64,000 bases of DNA. Source: Sporosarcina globispora. GTDB lineage: Bacteria; Bacillota; Bacilli; Bacillales; Cytobacillaceae. The notes beneath the pieces are model-generated. The model searched no databases and was not told where the DNA came from. It was given only the letters and a program-made list of their open reading frames with translations. How positions within the stretch are numbered: position 1 is the stretch's first letter; the number at the start of each line of letters is the position of its first letter. The position numbers and the translations under genes are program-made. Where the stretch lies: the NCBI RefSeq assembly GCF_001274725.1, contig NZ_LGUF01000007.1, positions 1,221,745 through 1,285,744 of the forward strand, read 5' to 3'. Below are positions 1 to 8,488 of this stretch, one piece after another.

Positions 1-1
1 C

Positions 2-334
2 TTTATTTTCAGTATCATAGGGGAAGAATTCGGATTTGTTGGTTCAAGCGTAGTCGTGAGCCTCTTCTTTCTGCTGATTTATCATATTACCAAGATAGGC
101 ATGGAGACAAACAACAATTTCTATACCTATATTTGTGTAGGGGTAATCAGCATGATCACATTCCATGTCTTCCAAAATATCGGGATGACCATAGGCCTTT
201 TGCCAATAACAGGGATACCGCTTCCATTTATCAGTTATGGCGGAAGCTCGTTGATGGGGAATATGCTGGCCATGGGATTGATTTTCTCGATCCGCTACCA
301 TTATAAAAAATATATGTTCTCGACTAGTGATTAG
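2..334 (+). CDS. FtsW/RodA/SpoVE-family protein, C-terminal fragment
   Basis: The reading frame is open from the left edge of the window and stops at TAG 332-334, so only the last ~110 residues are present. The fragment is hydrophobic with about three membrane segments and carries the typical SEDS-family C-terminal block (FQNIGMTIGLLPITGIPLPF, then SYGGSS and a final membrane helix). SEDS proteins are glycosyltransferases that polymerise lipid II during elongation, division or cortex synthesis. The fragment cannot say whether this is FtsW, RodA or SpoVE. The downstream neighbours are convergent germination genes. Confidence 0.85.
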   Translation, partial: FIFSIIGEEFGFVGSSVVVSLFFLLIYHITKIGMETNNNFYTYICVGVISMITFHVFQNIGMTIGLLPITGIPLPFISYGGSSLMGNMLAMGLIFSIRYHYKKYMFSTSD

Positions 335-401
335 GAAAAGTGCAAGCACTGGAGCCAGACAGTTTTCGCAATTTAAAGGAATACTTACTTATTTAAATAG
401 G

Positions 402-430
402 TAGAGCGGGTTATCCAAAGCCCGCTCTTA
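402..430. terminator. Hairpin between the SEDS gene and the ger operon
   Basis: An 8-bp GC-rich inverted repeat (AGAGCGGG at 403-410, CCCGCTCT at 421-428) lies between convergent genes and overlaps the germination operon's last stop codon. T-runs on either side are weak, so its strength as an intrinsic terminator is uncertain. Confidence 0.5.
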
Positions 431-1486
431 TTCAATAATGCCAGTTTCTTCAATTTCCACATTGCATTTAACATCAAATCCCAGCGTTTTGTATTCATCT
501 TCCCACTTTTTATAATCAAAATCTCGCTGCTTGGATTTTTTCATTTGGCCCAGTCCAATCGGATCAATTCCGAGTTCCTGAAACTGTTTTAATAGCCTGA
601 GGCATTCCTTTTCAATTTTTTTCTCCAGATTCTTTTGAACGGCACCAATGACATCTGTCGCTAACTCATCTCCAGTATACTCACGAATAATGCCTTCAAT
701 TTTAATGTTTATAGAAGCGTGATTATCAGACATCTTAATATCATGCTTGGATCTTATACTCTTTACAGCAGCTAACTCTCCCTTTTTCAGCTTAACATCG
801 AAGTTCCCTTCACTATATTTATCTACCAGCAGTTTAAAAAAGAACATATCTTTGACAGGAAGGCTATCCACTTCCTTATCATCTTTGAAAAGACTGATTC
901 CAAAGATCTCGATTTTATCATTAGAGACTTTCTTAAGTTGAGGCAGAAAAGGGTCCTTGCCTTTCTGATAATAATCATGGGCTAAGATGTGCAGGTTGGT
1001 TTTGGGAATATCCCGATGGGCAATATTATGCTGTATAAGATTGTAGATATAGGTTGAATTTCCTCTTGTTCCATACTCTCCTTTCATCAGGTCTTCCGCT
1101 TTTCCCTCCGAGGTTGCAACAAATACCCGCGCTCCAATACTTGCGTCTCTTTGGAATGAATCTATAAGATCGTAGATTCCTGCCCTGGAAACATCAGGGC
1201 CGAAAACAGCTATCTTCATTCCGCCTGTGACTACGGGTTCTGATGATTGTTTAGTAACCTCCAGCAGAAGGTCCTGGCGCAGCTTTCCACTGCCTGAAAA
1301 CGTCCGGTTTATTACGCTTTTATCAGGCTGAAACTCCTGGAATAATACAGTTCCCCTGTACTTATCTTTTGAATCCTCTGCTAAATCATAGCCAACGCCT
1401 ACTTCAATATTAATATCATCAATAATCTCTTTCTCAACACAGCCTGAAAGCAGCAAGACAAGACAGAATAGTGTCAACTTTTTCAT
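428..1486 (-). CDS. Ger(x)C-family spore germination lipoprotein (C subunit)
   Basis: This is the third subunit of a GerA-type germinant receptor, a lipoprotein of the spore inner membrane needed for nutrient-triggered germination. The 352-aa product begins with a lipoprotein signal ending in LLLSGC, with the Cys at ~16, followed by a long hydrophilic region typical of the Ger(x)C family. Its ATG overlaps the stop of the upstream B-subunit gene (ATGA), implying translational coupling. The A-B-C order matches gerA/gerB operons rather than the A-C-B order of B. subtilis gerK. The germinant recognised cannot be inferred. Confidence 0.92.
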   Translation of the reverse strand: MKKLTLFCLVLLLSGCVEKEIIDDINIEVGVGYDLAEDSKDKYRGTVLFQEFQPDKSVINRTFSGSGKLRQDLLLEVTKQSSEPVVTGGMKIAVFGPDVSRAGIYDLIDSFQRDASIGARVFVATSEGKAEDLMKGEYGTRGNSTYIYNLIQHNIAHRDIPKTNLHILAHDYYQKGKDPFLPQLKKVSNDKIEIFGISLFKDDKEVDSLPVKDMFFFKLLVDKYSEGNFDVKLKKGELAAVKSIRSKHDIKMSDNHASINIKIEGIIREYTGDELATDVIGAVQKNLEKKIEKECLRLLKQFQELGIDPIGLGQMKKSKQRDFDYKKWEDEYKTLGFDVKCNVEIEETGIIE

Positions 1487-2583
1487 TTGTTCTTCCCCTT
1501 TTTCAGCTTCTTGGCGATCATGACTGCAGCGAAAAGCAAAGGAATGTAAATAAAGGTAAAAGCAAATCCCATTTTTCCAACATATTTGTTAAGCATATTA
1601 ATTTTAATCCTTGTATCCACAAAAGATATTACAGAAAGCACTGCAGCGGCGACAAAAAACACTCCCACTTTCTGGCGGATATTAAAGACCCTTTTTATGA
1701 GCCGGGAGGCGACCCAAATGGATATGCACACATTAGGAAGAATAATTAAGTTCCAGTTGGCGATCCCTATATATTCAAAACGTTCAACAAAGGGCATTTC
1801 AACTATTTTCCACATCGTTAAGCTGGCCCATATTTGTCTGGACAGCTGGTCTTCGGAAAAATAGGCAAAAGTAATGATGGCTAAAATAGTGTAAATAAGA
1901 GTAGTTGTTAATACGGCCAAATGAGCCCATTTCTGTGACTTTTTTGGTTCTTTAATAAATGGGTAGAAAAAAATGATGATTTCAAACCCTGCTAAAGACA
2001 GGGACATATGATAAGAAGCTGTAAGCAGCTCTTTAATGGAATGATCCAAAATGGGCAAAAGATTGTAAAAGTTGGAGAATTTAATCGCCCACCCGAATGT
2101 AAGGAGGAGATAGGCCGGCAGAACAAGCCCGAAGAAGGCTGTACCGACTACGGTTCTAAATCCCCCAAAAACAATATAAATACAAAGAATCATAAAGCCG
2201 AAGGAGAACCAGAAGGTGCTTATTTCCGGGAACATCCATACCTGTATAACTTCAATGAATGTCCGTACTATCGTTAAGCAATATATGATAAAATAGCCAA
2301 TAAAAATGAAGCAGATTGCCTTGCCAATAAAGTTCCCTACCACGTATTTATGTGCCGTTACAATATCACCGCCAACGGTCTCGCCGATCTTATAGATCAT
2401 CCAAACAATTACATGAACGCATGCGCCGGTAAATAATATGGATATCCAAGCATCGTATCCTGCATCCATGGCAATAATCCGCTGATATCCTAACACACCA
2501 ATTCCTATTTGCATGGACATAACCAGGTAAAATACTAAAAAAGGAGATATCTGCAACCTCTCTGGTATTGGCTGTTCCTTCAT
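1483..2583 (-). CDS. GerAB/ArcD/ProY-family germination permease (B subunit)
   Basis: This 366-aa polytopic membrane protein has about ten hydrophobic segments and belongs to the endospore germination subfamily of APC-type transporters; the B subunit is thought to bind the germinant. I chose the ATG at 2583 (MKEQPIPERLQISPF) because a strong GGAGGTGA lies 5 nt upstream. The frame is open upstream to 2643, but a start there would overlap the A-subunit gene and lacks a ribosome site. It is the middle gene of the three-gene operon. Confidence 0.92.
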   Translation of the reverse strand: MKEQPIPERLQISPFLVFYLVMSMQIGIGVLGYQRIIAMDAGYDAWISILFTGACVHVIVWMIYKIGETVGGDIVTAHKYVVGNFIGKAICFIFIGYFIIYCLTIVRTFIEVIQVWMFPEISTFWFSFGFMILCIYIVFGGFRTVVGTAFFGLVLPAYLLLTFGWAIKFSNFYNLLPILDHSIKELLTASYHMSLSLAGFEIIIFFYPFIKEPKKSQKWAHLAVLTTTLIYTILAIITFAYFSEDQLSRQIWASLTMWKIVEMPFVERFEYIGIANWNLIILPNVCISIWVASRLIKRVFNIRQKVGVFFVAAAVLSVISFVDTRIKINMLNKYVGKMGFAFTFIYIPLLFAAVMIAKKLKKGKNK

Positions 2584-2632
2584 CTGATTCACCTCCATTT
2601 GATGAGTTGAGAACACTCTGAACATAACTGCA

Positions 2633-4126
2633 TTATTCGTCAATATCTTTCTTCTCTTCTGCCTTTTTCTTACTAAAGCGGATTGGATTCTTTGTCCTTA
2701 AAAAAATCGGCCTTTTGGATTGTTTTTCAAATGGAAGCCTGATAATGGCATCTTTCATATCAGTGACCCGAGGCGGATAGATCGGTTCAAGAAATGGCCT
2801 GCCAAGGGAAGTCAGCCGCATTAAATGAGTCAGAAGTAGACAGAAGCAAAAAACAATACCGAGCAGGCCCCATAGTTCGGCAAAAAACAGGAAAGGAAAG
2901 CGGAGTAAACGGATTGTATTGCCCATCCTGTATACAGGTGTTGTAAAGGAAGCAAGGGCGGCAAGAGCTACAATAATGAGCAGGACGTTACTCGTCAAGC
3001 CTGCTTCTACAGATGCCGTCCCAATTACGATTCCTCCCACGATACCGATTGTCTGGCCGACCTTAGTCGGAAGTCGGGCTCCAGCCTCGCGCAGCAATTC
3101 AATGGTCAGCTCCAGAAACAAAGCTTCCAGAATGGGAGGGAGGGGGATCTCCCGCCTTGATGTAATTAATGTACTCAGCAAATCTTTTGGAATAAGTTCA
3201 TAATGATATGAAAGGGTTGCTACATAAATGGGCGTAACCAGAATGGAAAACGCAACCGCGAACAAACGGACGAGCCGAAAAAAAGAAGACAAGAGCCAAT
3301 TCAAAAAATAATCTTCAAAGGAACTGAAAAATTCAACCAGTGTGGTTGGTGTAATTAACACATGGGGTGAGCCGTCAACCACAATGGCTATTTTCCCCTC
3401 TGCCAAAATTCCTGCTACCCTGTCAGGCCTCTCTGTATCAAGCAGCTGCGGGAAAGGGGAATTGGAGTTATCACTAATCAGCTGTACAATATAGGAACTG
3501 TCTGTAATGGCATCAAATTTCACGTTTGTAAGTCTCTGCCTGACAGTATTTATATTATCCTCATTTGTGATATTTTCCATATAAAGCATGGCGATTGATG
3601 TTTTTGACAGGCTGCCCAGTGTAAATTCTTCAACAATCAGTTCTTTTACCGGCAGACGTTTTCGGATTAAGTTTAAATTTTGACCCATTGACTCTACGAA
3701 GGCTTCCTTAGGGCCGATAACTGAAAACTCAACTTCAGGCTGGCTGAGCCCTCTGACAATTTCTTTTTGCGCAGCTATAAAGCCGAAATGTTTAAGCTCT
3801 GTTTCAACCGTCAGCATGACGTAGCCATTTAAAAGTTTTTGTTCAATTAAAGAAGGGTCATCACAAATCTGCACATCGGCCACAGGGACAAGCTGTTTAA
3901 TATCCTCGATTTCCCGGAATTCCTCTTCTAGCAGATTAGGGAGAATGCCATCCTGGATAATATTTTCATCAATTAATGTAGCCATGAAAGTAAGCCCAAA
4001 GCGCACATTTGTTTTTTGGTTATAATAAAAGATTTTTTTAAAGTCTTTGGATTTAATCAAGGATTTTTCCCATTCTTTATGCTGAACATCCTCTTTAATC
4101 CGTTTATTTTTCAACCATTTTCTCAT
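2633..4126 (-). CDS. GerA-family spore germination protein (A subunit)
   Basis: This is the first gene of the germinant-receptor operon, 497 aa. A soluble N-terminal half (to ~240) precedes a membrane C-terminal half with about five helices, as in GerAA/GerBA/GerKA. The conserved internal stretch with RPDRVAGILAEG and DGSPHVLITPTT is typical of the family. The very basic N-terminus (MRKWLKNKRIKED) and acidic/basic C-terminal tail are cytoplasmic-looking. The start is ATG 4126, with GGTGAT about 6 nt upstream. Such operons are usually transcribed by SigG in the forespore; I could not identify a convincing SigG promoter. Confidence 0.93.
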   Translation of the reverse strand: MRKWLKNKRIKEDVQHKEWEKSLIKSKDFKKIFYYNQKTNVRFGLTFMATLIDENIIQDGILPNLLEEEFREIEDIKQLVPVADVQICDDPSLIEQKLLNGYVMLTVETELKHFGFIAAQKEIVRGLSQPEVEFSVIGPKEAFVESMGQNLNLIRKRLPVKELIVEEFTLGSLSKTSIAMLYMENITNEDNINTVRQRLTNVKFDAITDSSYIVQLISDNSNSPFPQLLDTERPDRVAGILAEGKIAIVVDGSPHVLITPTTLVEFFSSFEDYFLNWLLSSFFRLVRLFAVAFSILVTPIYVATLSYHYELIPKDLLSTLITSRREIPLPPILEALFLELTIELLREAGARLPTKVGQTIGIVGGIVIGTASVEAGLTSNVLLIIVALAALASFTTPVYRMGNTIRLLRFPFLFFAELWGLLGIVFCFCLLLTHLMRLTSLGRPFLEPIYPPRVTDMKDAIIRLPFEKQSKRPIFLRTKNPIRFSKKKAEEKKDIDE

Positions 4127-4245
4127 AGGTTAATCACCATCATTTTCGGCATTACGCTTATTGTTGCCGGTTTTGGAAAACTTATGAATGGAAGGCAATA
4201 AAAAAGAAAGGTCTGGGGGGTAATTCGAAAAACCTGGGCAAATAA

Positions 4246-4274
4246 AAAAGGAACCTGGTCAAGGTTCCTTTTAA
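4246..4274 (-). terminator. Intrinsic terminator of the siderophore-binding protein gene
   Basis: AAAAGGAACC and GGTTCCTTTT form a perfect stem around a 7-nt loop, followed on the minus strand by a T-run. It lies ~58 bp beyond the stop of the lipoprotein gene and isolates it from the ger operon. Confidence 0.85.
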
Positions 4275-4331
4275 TATATTTGAGCTCTCATAAAAGAGGG
4301 GGTATTATGGGAGCGCAATCACGAGTTGATT

Positions 4332-5300
4332 TTATTTGGCAAAATATTTTTCAATATCATCCAGAAGCAGGTTTGCCGCAATAACACCGCCGGCAGTGTT
4401 CCAGATTGTGTCATTGACCTGGTGGACATTGCCCTCCTGGGCTACCTTTAAGTTTTTGAATAATGGATCTTCAATCCATTCTTTCTCAAGTTGGCTTGCT
4501 TCACCATCGCCAGTTTCATATGTGAAGTAGAATAGGATATCTCCATCCATGGCAGGAATTCGTTCTTTTGTAGCGTTTTTCTCTGCAAAATCATCTACAT
4601 CCTGACTTTCAGGGCGTGCAAAGCCGATTTCGTCAAGGATTACACCAGAGAAGGTATCTTTATGGTAGATGCGGACATCTCCAGCCATAAAGCGGACAAT
4701 GGAAACTTCCTGGTTTACTTTGTCTCCAAGGCTTGTTTTGATTTCCTGGATGCGGCTTTCATAATCAGCAAGGACTTTTTTGCCTTCTTCTTCTTTATTA
4801 AGTGCTTTTGCGTAAAGATCAAAGTTTTCCTTCCAGTCTCCGCGCAATGTTTCTGCGAAAATGGTAGGGGCAATATCATTTAACTGATCATAGATTTTTT
4901 CCTGGCGCATCTTGTTGCCGATGATAAGGTCCGGCTGCAGTGCTGCGATCGCTTCTACATTGACTTCGCTTTCTGTTCCTACAACCTGAACATCTTTCAT
5001 ATCATCTGCGATATGCTCATACCATGGATCGCCAGTCCAGGACTGAACGGCACCGACTGGAGTAACACCCATGGAAAGTAATGCTTCTGTTCCTTCATTT
5101 GTCAGAATTACGACTTTTTCAGGTGCTTTATCTAGCTTAGTTGTGCCCATTGCATGCTCAACTGAATAACTTGTATCTTCTGTTTTGGTTCCTTCTTTTT
5201 CCTTATCAGCTGCCTTATCCTGTTCATTGTTATTCCCGCAGGCTGCCAGGAACAAGATAGTGAAAACTGAAAGAATGGCAAGTAAAGATTTGAATTTCAT
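4332..5300 (-). CDS. Iron-siderophore ABC transporter substrate-binding lipoprotein
   Basis: A 322-aa periplasmic-binding-type protein anchored outside the membrane. The signal peptide ends in a lipobox (LAACGNN, Cys at ~21), followed by an Asp/Glu/Lys-rich linker and a class III (FhuD/FeuA/BtuF fold) binding domain starting near YSVEHAMGTTKL. It should capture a ferric siderophore for the divergently encoded permeases. Three Fur boxes lie in the shared 224-bp intergenic region, so iron repression is expected. It resembles B. subtilis YfmC/YfiY/FeuA-like proteins; the siderophore is unknown. Confidence 0.9.
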   Translation of the reverse strand: MKFKSLLAILSVFTILFLAACGNNNEQDKAADKEKEGTKTEDTSYSVEHAMGTTKLDKAPEKVVILTNEGTEALLSMGVTPVGAVQSWTGDPWYEHIADDMKDVQVVGTESEVNVEAIAALQPDLIIGNKMRQEKIYDQLNDIAPTIFAETLRGDWKENFDLYAKALNKEEEGKKVLADYESRIQEIKTSLGDKVNQEVSIVRFMAGDVRIYHKDTFSGVILDEIGFARPESQDVDDFAEKNATKERIPAMDGDILFYFTYETGDGEASQLEKEWIEDPLFKNLKVAQEGNVHQVNDTIWNTAGGVIAANLLLDDIEKYFAK

Positions 5301-5327
5301 TATGTACTCCTCCGTTGTGCTTGTTAA

Positions 5328-5342
5328 TGATAATCATTTTCA
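5328..5342. promoter_or_regulatory. Fur box 1 (lipoprotein side)
   Basis: TGATAATCATTTTCA matches the 7-1-7 Fur consensus TGATAATNATTATCA at all but one defined position. It lies between the minus-strand -10 element and the lipoprotein start codon, a classic repressing position. Confidence 0.9.
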
Positions 5343-5354
5343 TTTGACATTTTT

Positions 5355-5383
5355 ATAGTAATGCGGACACATTAAAATGTCAA
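5355..5383 (-). promoter_or_regulatory. SigA promoter for the siderophore-binding lipoprotein
   Basis: Read on the minus strand, TTGACA (5383-5378) and TACTAT (5360-5355) are separated by 17 bp. Fur boxes 1 and 2 flank it closely on both sides. Confidence 0.75.
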
Positions 5384-5391
5384 TAGGTAAT

Positions 5392-5406
5392 TGAAAATCA
5401 TTTTCA
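5392..5406. promoter_or_regulatory. Fur box 2 (central)
   Basis: TGAAAATCATTTTCA is a perfect 7-1-7 palindrome matching the Fur core with TGAAAAT half-sites. It lies upstream of the minus-strand -35. Confidence 0.88.
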
Positions 5407-5427
5407 TTTATTTTTGTTAAAGATCAA

Positions 5428-5442
5428 TGAAAATGATTTTCA
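5428..5442. promoter_or_regulatory. Fur box 3 (permease side)
   Basis: TGAAAATGATTTTCA is a second perfect 7-1-7 palindrome, six bases upstream of the plus-strand -35 element. Together with box 2 (36 bp away, centre to centre) it could hold two Fur dimers. Confidence 0.88.
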
Positions 5443-5448
5443 AACTCA

Positions 5449-5477
5449 TTGACAGCTAATCCTCTGTACAATAGACT
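5449..5477 (+). promoter_or_regulatory. SigA promoter for the siderophore permease operon
   Basis: TTGACA (5449-5454) and TAGACT (5472-5477) are separated by 17 bp, giving a start about 40 bp before the permease ATG at 5525. Confidence 0.75.
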
Positions 5478-5524
5478 AAAAATGTAACTAAACCTCAATA
5501 AATAGATGCAAGAAGGGTCTCGCT

Positions 5525-6526
5525 ATGCTATTAAAAACAAATTCTATGAGGTGGGCTGGGCTATTTGCAGCTATGCTTCTATTATTAGTATTAATGTCTT
5601 TCAGTATTGTATACGGATATACAGACACAACCTGGAAGATGGCAATTGATGCATTTACACAATTCGATGGATCGAATGAACACATTATCATTCAATCTGT
5701 ACGCCTGCCGAGAGCTTTAATTGCAGCGGCAGTAGGGGCAAGCCTGGCCATTGCGGGTGTCCTGCTCCAGACATTGACAAAGAATCCGCTTGCTGCTCCT
5801 GAGATATTCGGCATCAATGCAGGAGCTGGATTTGCAGTTGTCATTACAGTAACGCTATTTTCCATCAGTAATCTGCAGGTCTTTACATGGGTTTCATTTT
5901 TGGGGGCTGCTGTTTCATTTATTTTCGTATATATTATTGGCTCTATCGGGAGGGAAGGGCTTACTCCCATGAAATTGACCCTGGCCGGTGCAGCGATGAG
6001 TGCCATGTTTGCTTCAATGACACAAGGCTTCCTTGTTATAAATGAGACTGCCCTTGAACAGGTGTTATTTTGGCTGGCAGGATCTGTATCGGGCAGAAAG
6101 CTGGAGACCCTGACAGCTGTATTGCCATATTTATTAGCCGGCTGGATTCTTTCCCTGATCCTTGCGGGGAAACTGAACGTCTTATCAATGGGCGAGGATG
6201 TAGCGAAGGGCTTAGGTTTGAAAACAGGGCTGCTTAAACTGGGTGCCGGAATTGTTATTGTGCTTTTGTCAGGAGGAGCGGTAGCTGTTGCAGGACCCAT
6301 TGGTTTTCTCGGCATTGTCATACCTCATTTAACACGGGCCGTTGTCGGCATTGATCATCGCTGGGTCATTCCCTATGCAGGCCTATTAGGCGGAATGCTC
6401 CTTTTGATTGCGGACATAGCATCAAGATATATCATCATGCCGCAGGAAGTTCCCGTTGGCGTCATGACAGCCGTAATTGGAACTCCTTTCTTTGTGTATA
6501 TTGCCAGACGGGGGTTCAATCAATAA
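5525..6526 (+). CDS. FecCD-family iron-siderophore permease, subunit 1
   Basis: A 333-aa inner-membrane permease with 8-10 hydrophobic segments and family signatures of FecCD/BtuC transporters (RLPRALIAAAVGASLAIAG, then LTKNPLAAPEIFGINAGAG near 90, and the ATPase-docking GPIGFLGIVIPHLTR near 260). It pairs with the next gene to form a heterodimeric channel for ferric siderophore import. It is first in a Fur-boxed operon; its TAA overlaps the ATG of the second permease (TAATG), implying coupled translation. The start ATG follows AAGAAGGGTCTCGCT. Confidence 0.93.
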   Translation: MLLKTNSMRWAGLFAAMLLLLVLMSFSIVYGYTDTTWKMAIDAFTQFDGSNEHIIIQSVRLPRALIAAAVGASLAIAGVLLQTLTKNPLAAPEIFGINAGAGFAVVITVTLFSISNLQVFTWVSFLGAAVSFIFVYIIGSIGREGLTPMKLTLAGAAMSAMFASMTQGFLVINETALEQVLFWLAGSVSGRKLETLTAVLPYLLAGWILSLILAGKLNVLSMGEDVAKGLGLKTGLLKLGAGIVIVLLSGGAVAVAGPIGFLGIVIPHLTRAVVGIDHRWVIPYAGLLGGMLLLIADIASRYIIMPQEVPVGVMTAVIGTPFFVYIARRGFNQ

Positions 6527-7581
6527 TGAAAAAATATTATAATCTGCGTCTTTTTGGCGATAAAATATCTTTTTTAGTAAACCGCAAAGCACTTATGACT
6601 TTTTTATTATTGGCAGTAGCTTCTGCTGGAGTTTTTGTGATCAGCACCGGCACGGGTGAAATGAAAATCAGCCCTATAAAGGTAGTGCAGGTCTTCTTTG
6701 GCGGAGGATCGGATATGGAAAGACTGGTTATTCAGTCATTCAGACTTCCAAGAATTATCGTAGCATTAATGGTAGGAATGGCGCTTGCCGCAGCGGGGGG
6801 AATCCTGCAGGGAATTATCAGGAACCCGCTTGCATCTCCTGACATAATCGGGATTACAGGGGGGGCATCTGTAGCAGTTGTTGCTTTTCTTGCCTTTTTT
6901 AGTGATAAAAACAATGCATTAACTGTAAGTATTAATTGGATGCCTCTTGCGGCTTTTGCAGGTGCTGCAATTGTGGCTTTCCTTGTATATTTTCTAGCCT
7001 ATAAGGATGGAGTATCGCCGGTACGCCTTGTTTTAATTGGGATTGGGCTTTCAAGCTTAATGAAGGCAATGACCACTTTGATGATGGTCTTTGGGCCAAT
7101 TTACCAGGCCAGCCAGGCGAATATTTGGATAACCGGGACCGTTTACGGTTCAAATTGGGATAATGTCGCAATCTTGGTCCCTTGGACGCTTGTGTTTCTG
7201 GTACTGGCGTATGTTTTAGCACGAAATGTTAATATCCAGGAACTTGGCGATGATATTGCCATGGGTGCAGGTAGCACTGTACAGAAATACCGGTTCCTGC
7301 TCCTTATGGTCAGCACTGCATTAATTGGCGGGGCTGTTGCATTTGGCGGAGGGATAGGCTTTGTAGGATTAATGGCTCCTCATATGGCACGAAGGCTGGT
7401 AGGTTCTGCTTTTGGAGCTTTACTTCCCGCTTCCGCATTGATTGGAGGAATCCTGGTAATGGCTGCCGACCTGATAGGCAGAACTTTATTCTCACCGCTT
7501 GAAATCCCGGCAGGTGTGTTTACAGCCAGCATCGGCGCACCTTACTTTATATACTTGCTTTTCAAGACAAGAAACGCATAA
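6526..7581 (+). CDS. FecCD-family iron-siderophore permease, subunit 2
   Basis: This 351-aa permease is homologous to the preceding one. It shows the same landmarks: RLPRIIVALMVGMALAAAGG, then IRNPLASPDIIGITGGAS, and GGIGFVGLMAPHMARRLVG near 285, the coupling helix that contacts the ATPase. It has an additional ~30-residue N-terminal extension before the first helix. Its start overlaps the previous stop. The substrate is presumably the same siderophore bound by the divergent lipoprotein. Confidence 0.93.
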   Translation: MKKYYNLRLFGDKISFLVNRKALMTFLLLAVASAGVFVISTGTGEMKISPIKVVQVFFGGGSDMERLVIQSFRLPRIIVALMVGMALAAAGGILQGIIRNPLASPDIIGITGGASVAVVAFLAFFSDKNNALTVSINWMPLAAFAGAAIVAFLVYFLAYKDGVSPVRLVLIGIGLSSLMKAMTTLMMVFGPIYQASQANIWITGTVYGSNWDNVAILVPWTLVFLVLAYVLARNVNIQELGDDIAMGAGSTVQKYRFLLLMVSTALIGGAVAFGGGIGFVGLMAPHMARRLVGSAFGALLPASALIGGILVMAADLIGRTLFSPLEIPAGVFTASIGAPYFIYLLFKTRNA

Positions 7582-7663
7582 GCTGGAAAAGCTTGAAACT
7601 CGTATCGTACTTGTAACTGGATAGCCTATAGATATAGATTTTTAGGAAAAGGAGAGGGCAGAA

Positions 7664-8488
7664 ATGACAGCAGGGCAAGCGATCGCAACAAAAGACTTAA
7701 CCTTGTCATATGGAGATACCATTATTATTAATGAGCTGGACTTAGAAATTCCTAAGGGAGAAATCACTGTATTTATCGGTGGAAATGGCTGCGGAAAATC
7801 GACATTGCTTAGATCCATTGCCAGGCTGCTAAAGCCGAAATCTGGTGCTGTTTTATTAGAAGGCGAGGCTATAGCCAAACTCTCAACGAAAGATGTTGCC
7901 AGAAAAATGGCGATTTTGCCCCAATCCCCTTCTGCTCCGGAAGGACTCACTGTGCTTCAGCTTGTCAAACAGGGGCGGTACCCATATCAAACATGGCTGA
8001 AGCAATGGTCTACTGAAGATGAATTAAAAGTCCGAAATGCATTAAAGGCAACAGGCATGGAAGAATTGAAGGATCGGACAGTGGATTCTTTATCTGGCGG
8101 ACAGCGCCAGCGGGCCTGGATTGCCATGACTTTGGCACAGGATACTGATACCATTCTGCTTGATGAGCCAACGACCTATTTAGATATGACACATCAAATT
8201 GAAATACTTGATTTATTATTTGAATTAAATGAAAAGGAAAAGCGTACGATCGTCATGGTTCTTCATGATCTGAATTTGTCCTGCCGCTATGCCCATAATA
8301 TTGTTGCCATAAAAGATCAGAAGGTTTTTGCTCAGGGCAAACCCGAGCATGTCATTAATTGCGGATTGGTTAAAAACGTGTTTGGCATGGAGTGCGAAGT
8401 TACGATAGACCCATTATTTGGCACACCTCTCTGTATTCCTTATGGAAAAGGGAGATGTATTATAAAAGGGCAAGGATTCCAAGGATGA
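7664..8488 (+). CDS. yusV: Iron-siderophore ABC transporter ATP-binding protein (YusV-like)
   Basis: A 274-aa ATPase of the FecE/FhuC/YusV group. It has Walker A GGNGCGKST near 38, the Q-loop at LPQSP, the signature LSGGQRQRAW near 140 and Walker B TILLDEPTTYLD near 160, followed by the H-loop HDLN. It energises the two upstream permeases. An 82-bp gap separates it from the permeases, with AAAAGGAGAGG as ribosome site. In B. subtilis YusV is a shared ATPase serving several siderophore systems. The yusV-yusU pairing is conserved here, with a reductase inserted between them. Confidence 0.93.
   Translation: MTAGQAIATKDLTLSYGDTIIINELDLEIPKGEITVFIGGNGCGKSTLLRSIARLLKPKSGAVLLEGEAIAKLSTKDVARKMAILPQSPSAPEGLTVLQLVKQGRYPYQTWLKQWSTEDELKVRNALKATGMEELKDRTVDSLSGGQRQRAWIAMTLAQDTDTILLDEPTTYLDMTHQIEILDLLFELNEKEKRTIVMVLHDLNLSCRYAHNIVAIKDQKVFAQGKPEHVINCGLVKNVFGMECEVTIDPLFGTPLCIPYGKGRCIIKGQGFQG

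Noticed and set aside
4016..4201. Plus-strand ORF whose 3' end encodes a hydrophobic peptide (LITIIFGITLIVAGFGKLMN)
   Set aside because: Most of it is antisense to the gerA-type gene, no ribosome site precedes any start near the hydrophobic part, and I recognise no family. It could be a decayed small membrane protein gene.
5692..6321. 209-aa ORF antisense to the first siderophore permease
   Set aside because: Low-complexity composition of a reversed membrane protein; no start signal; the sense gene is certain.
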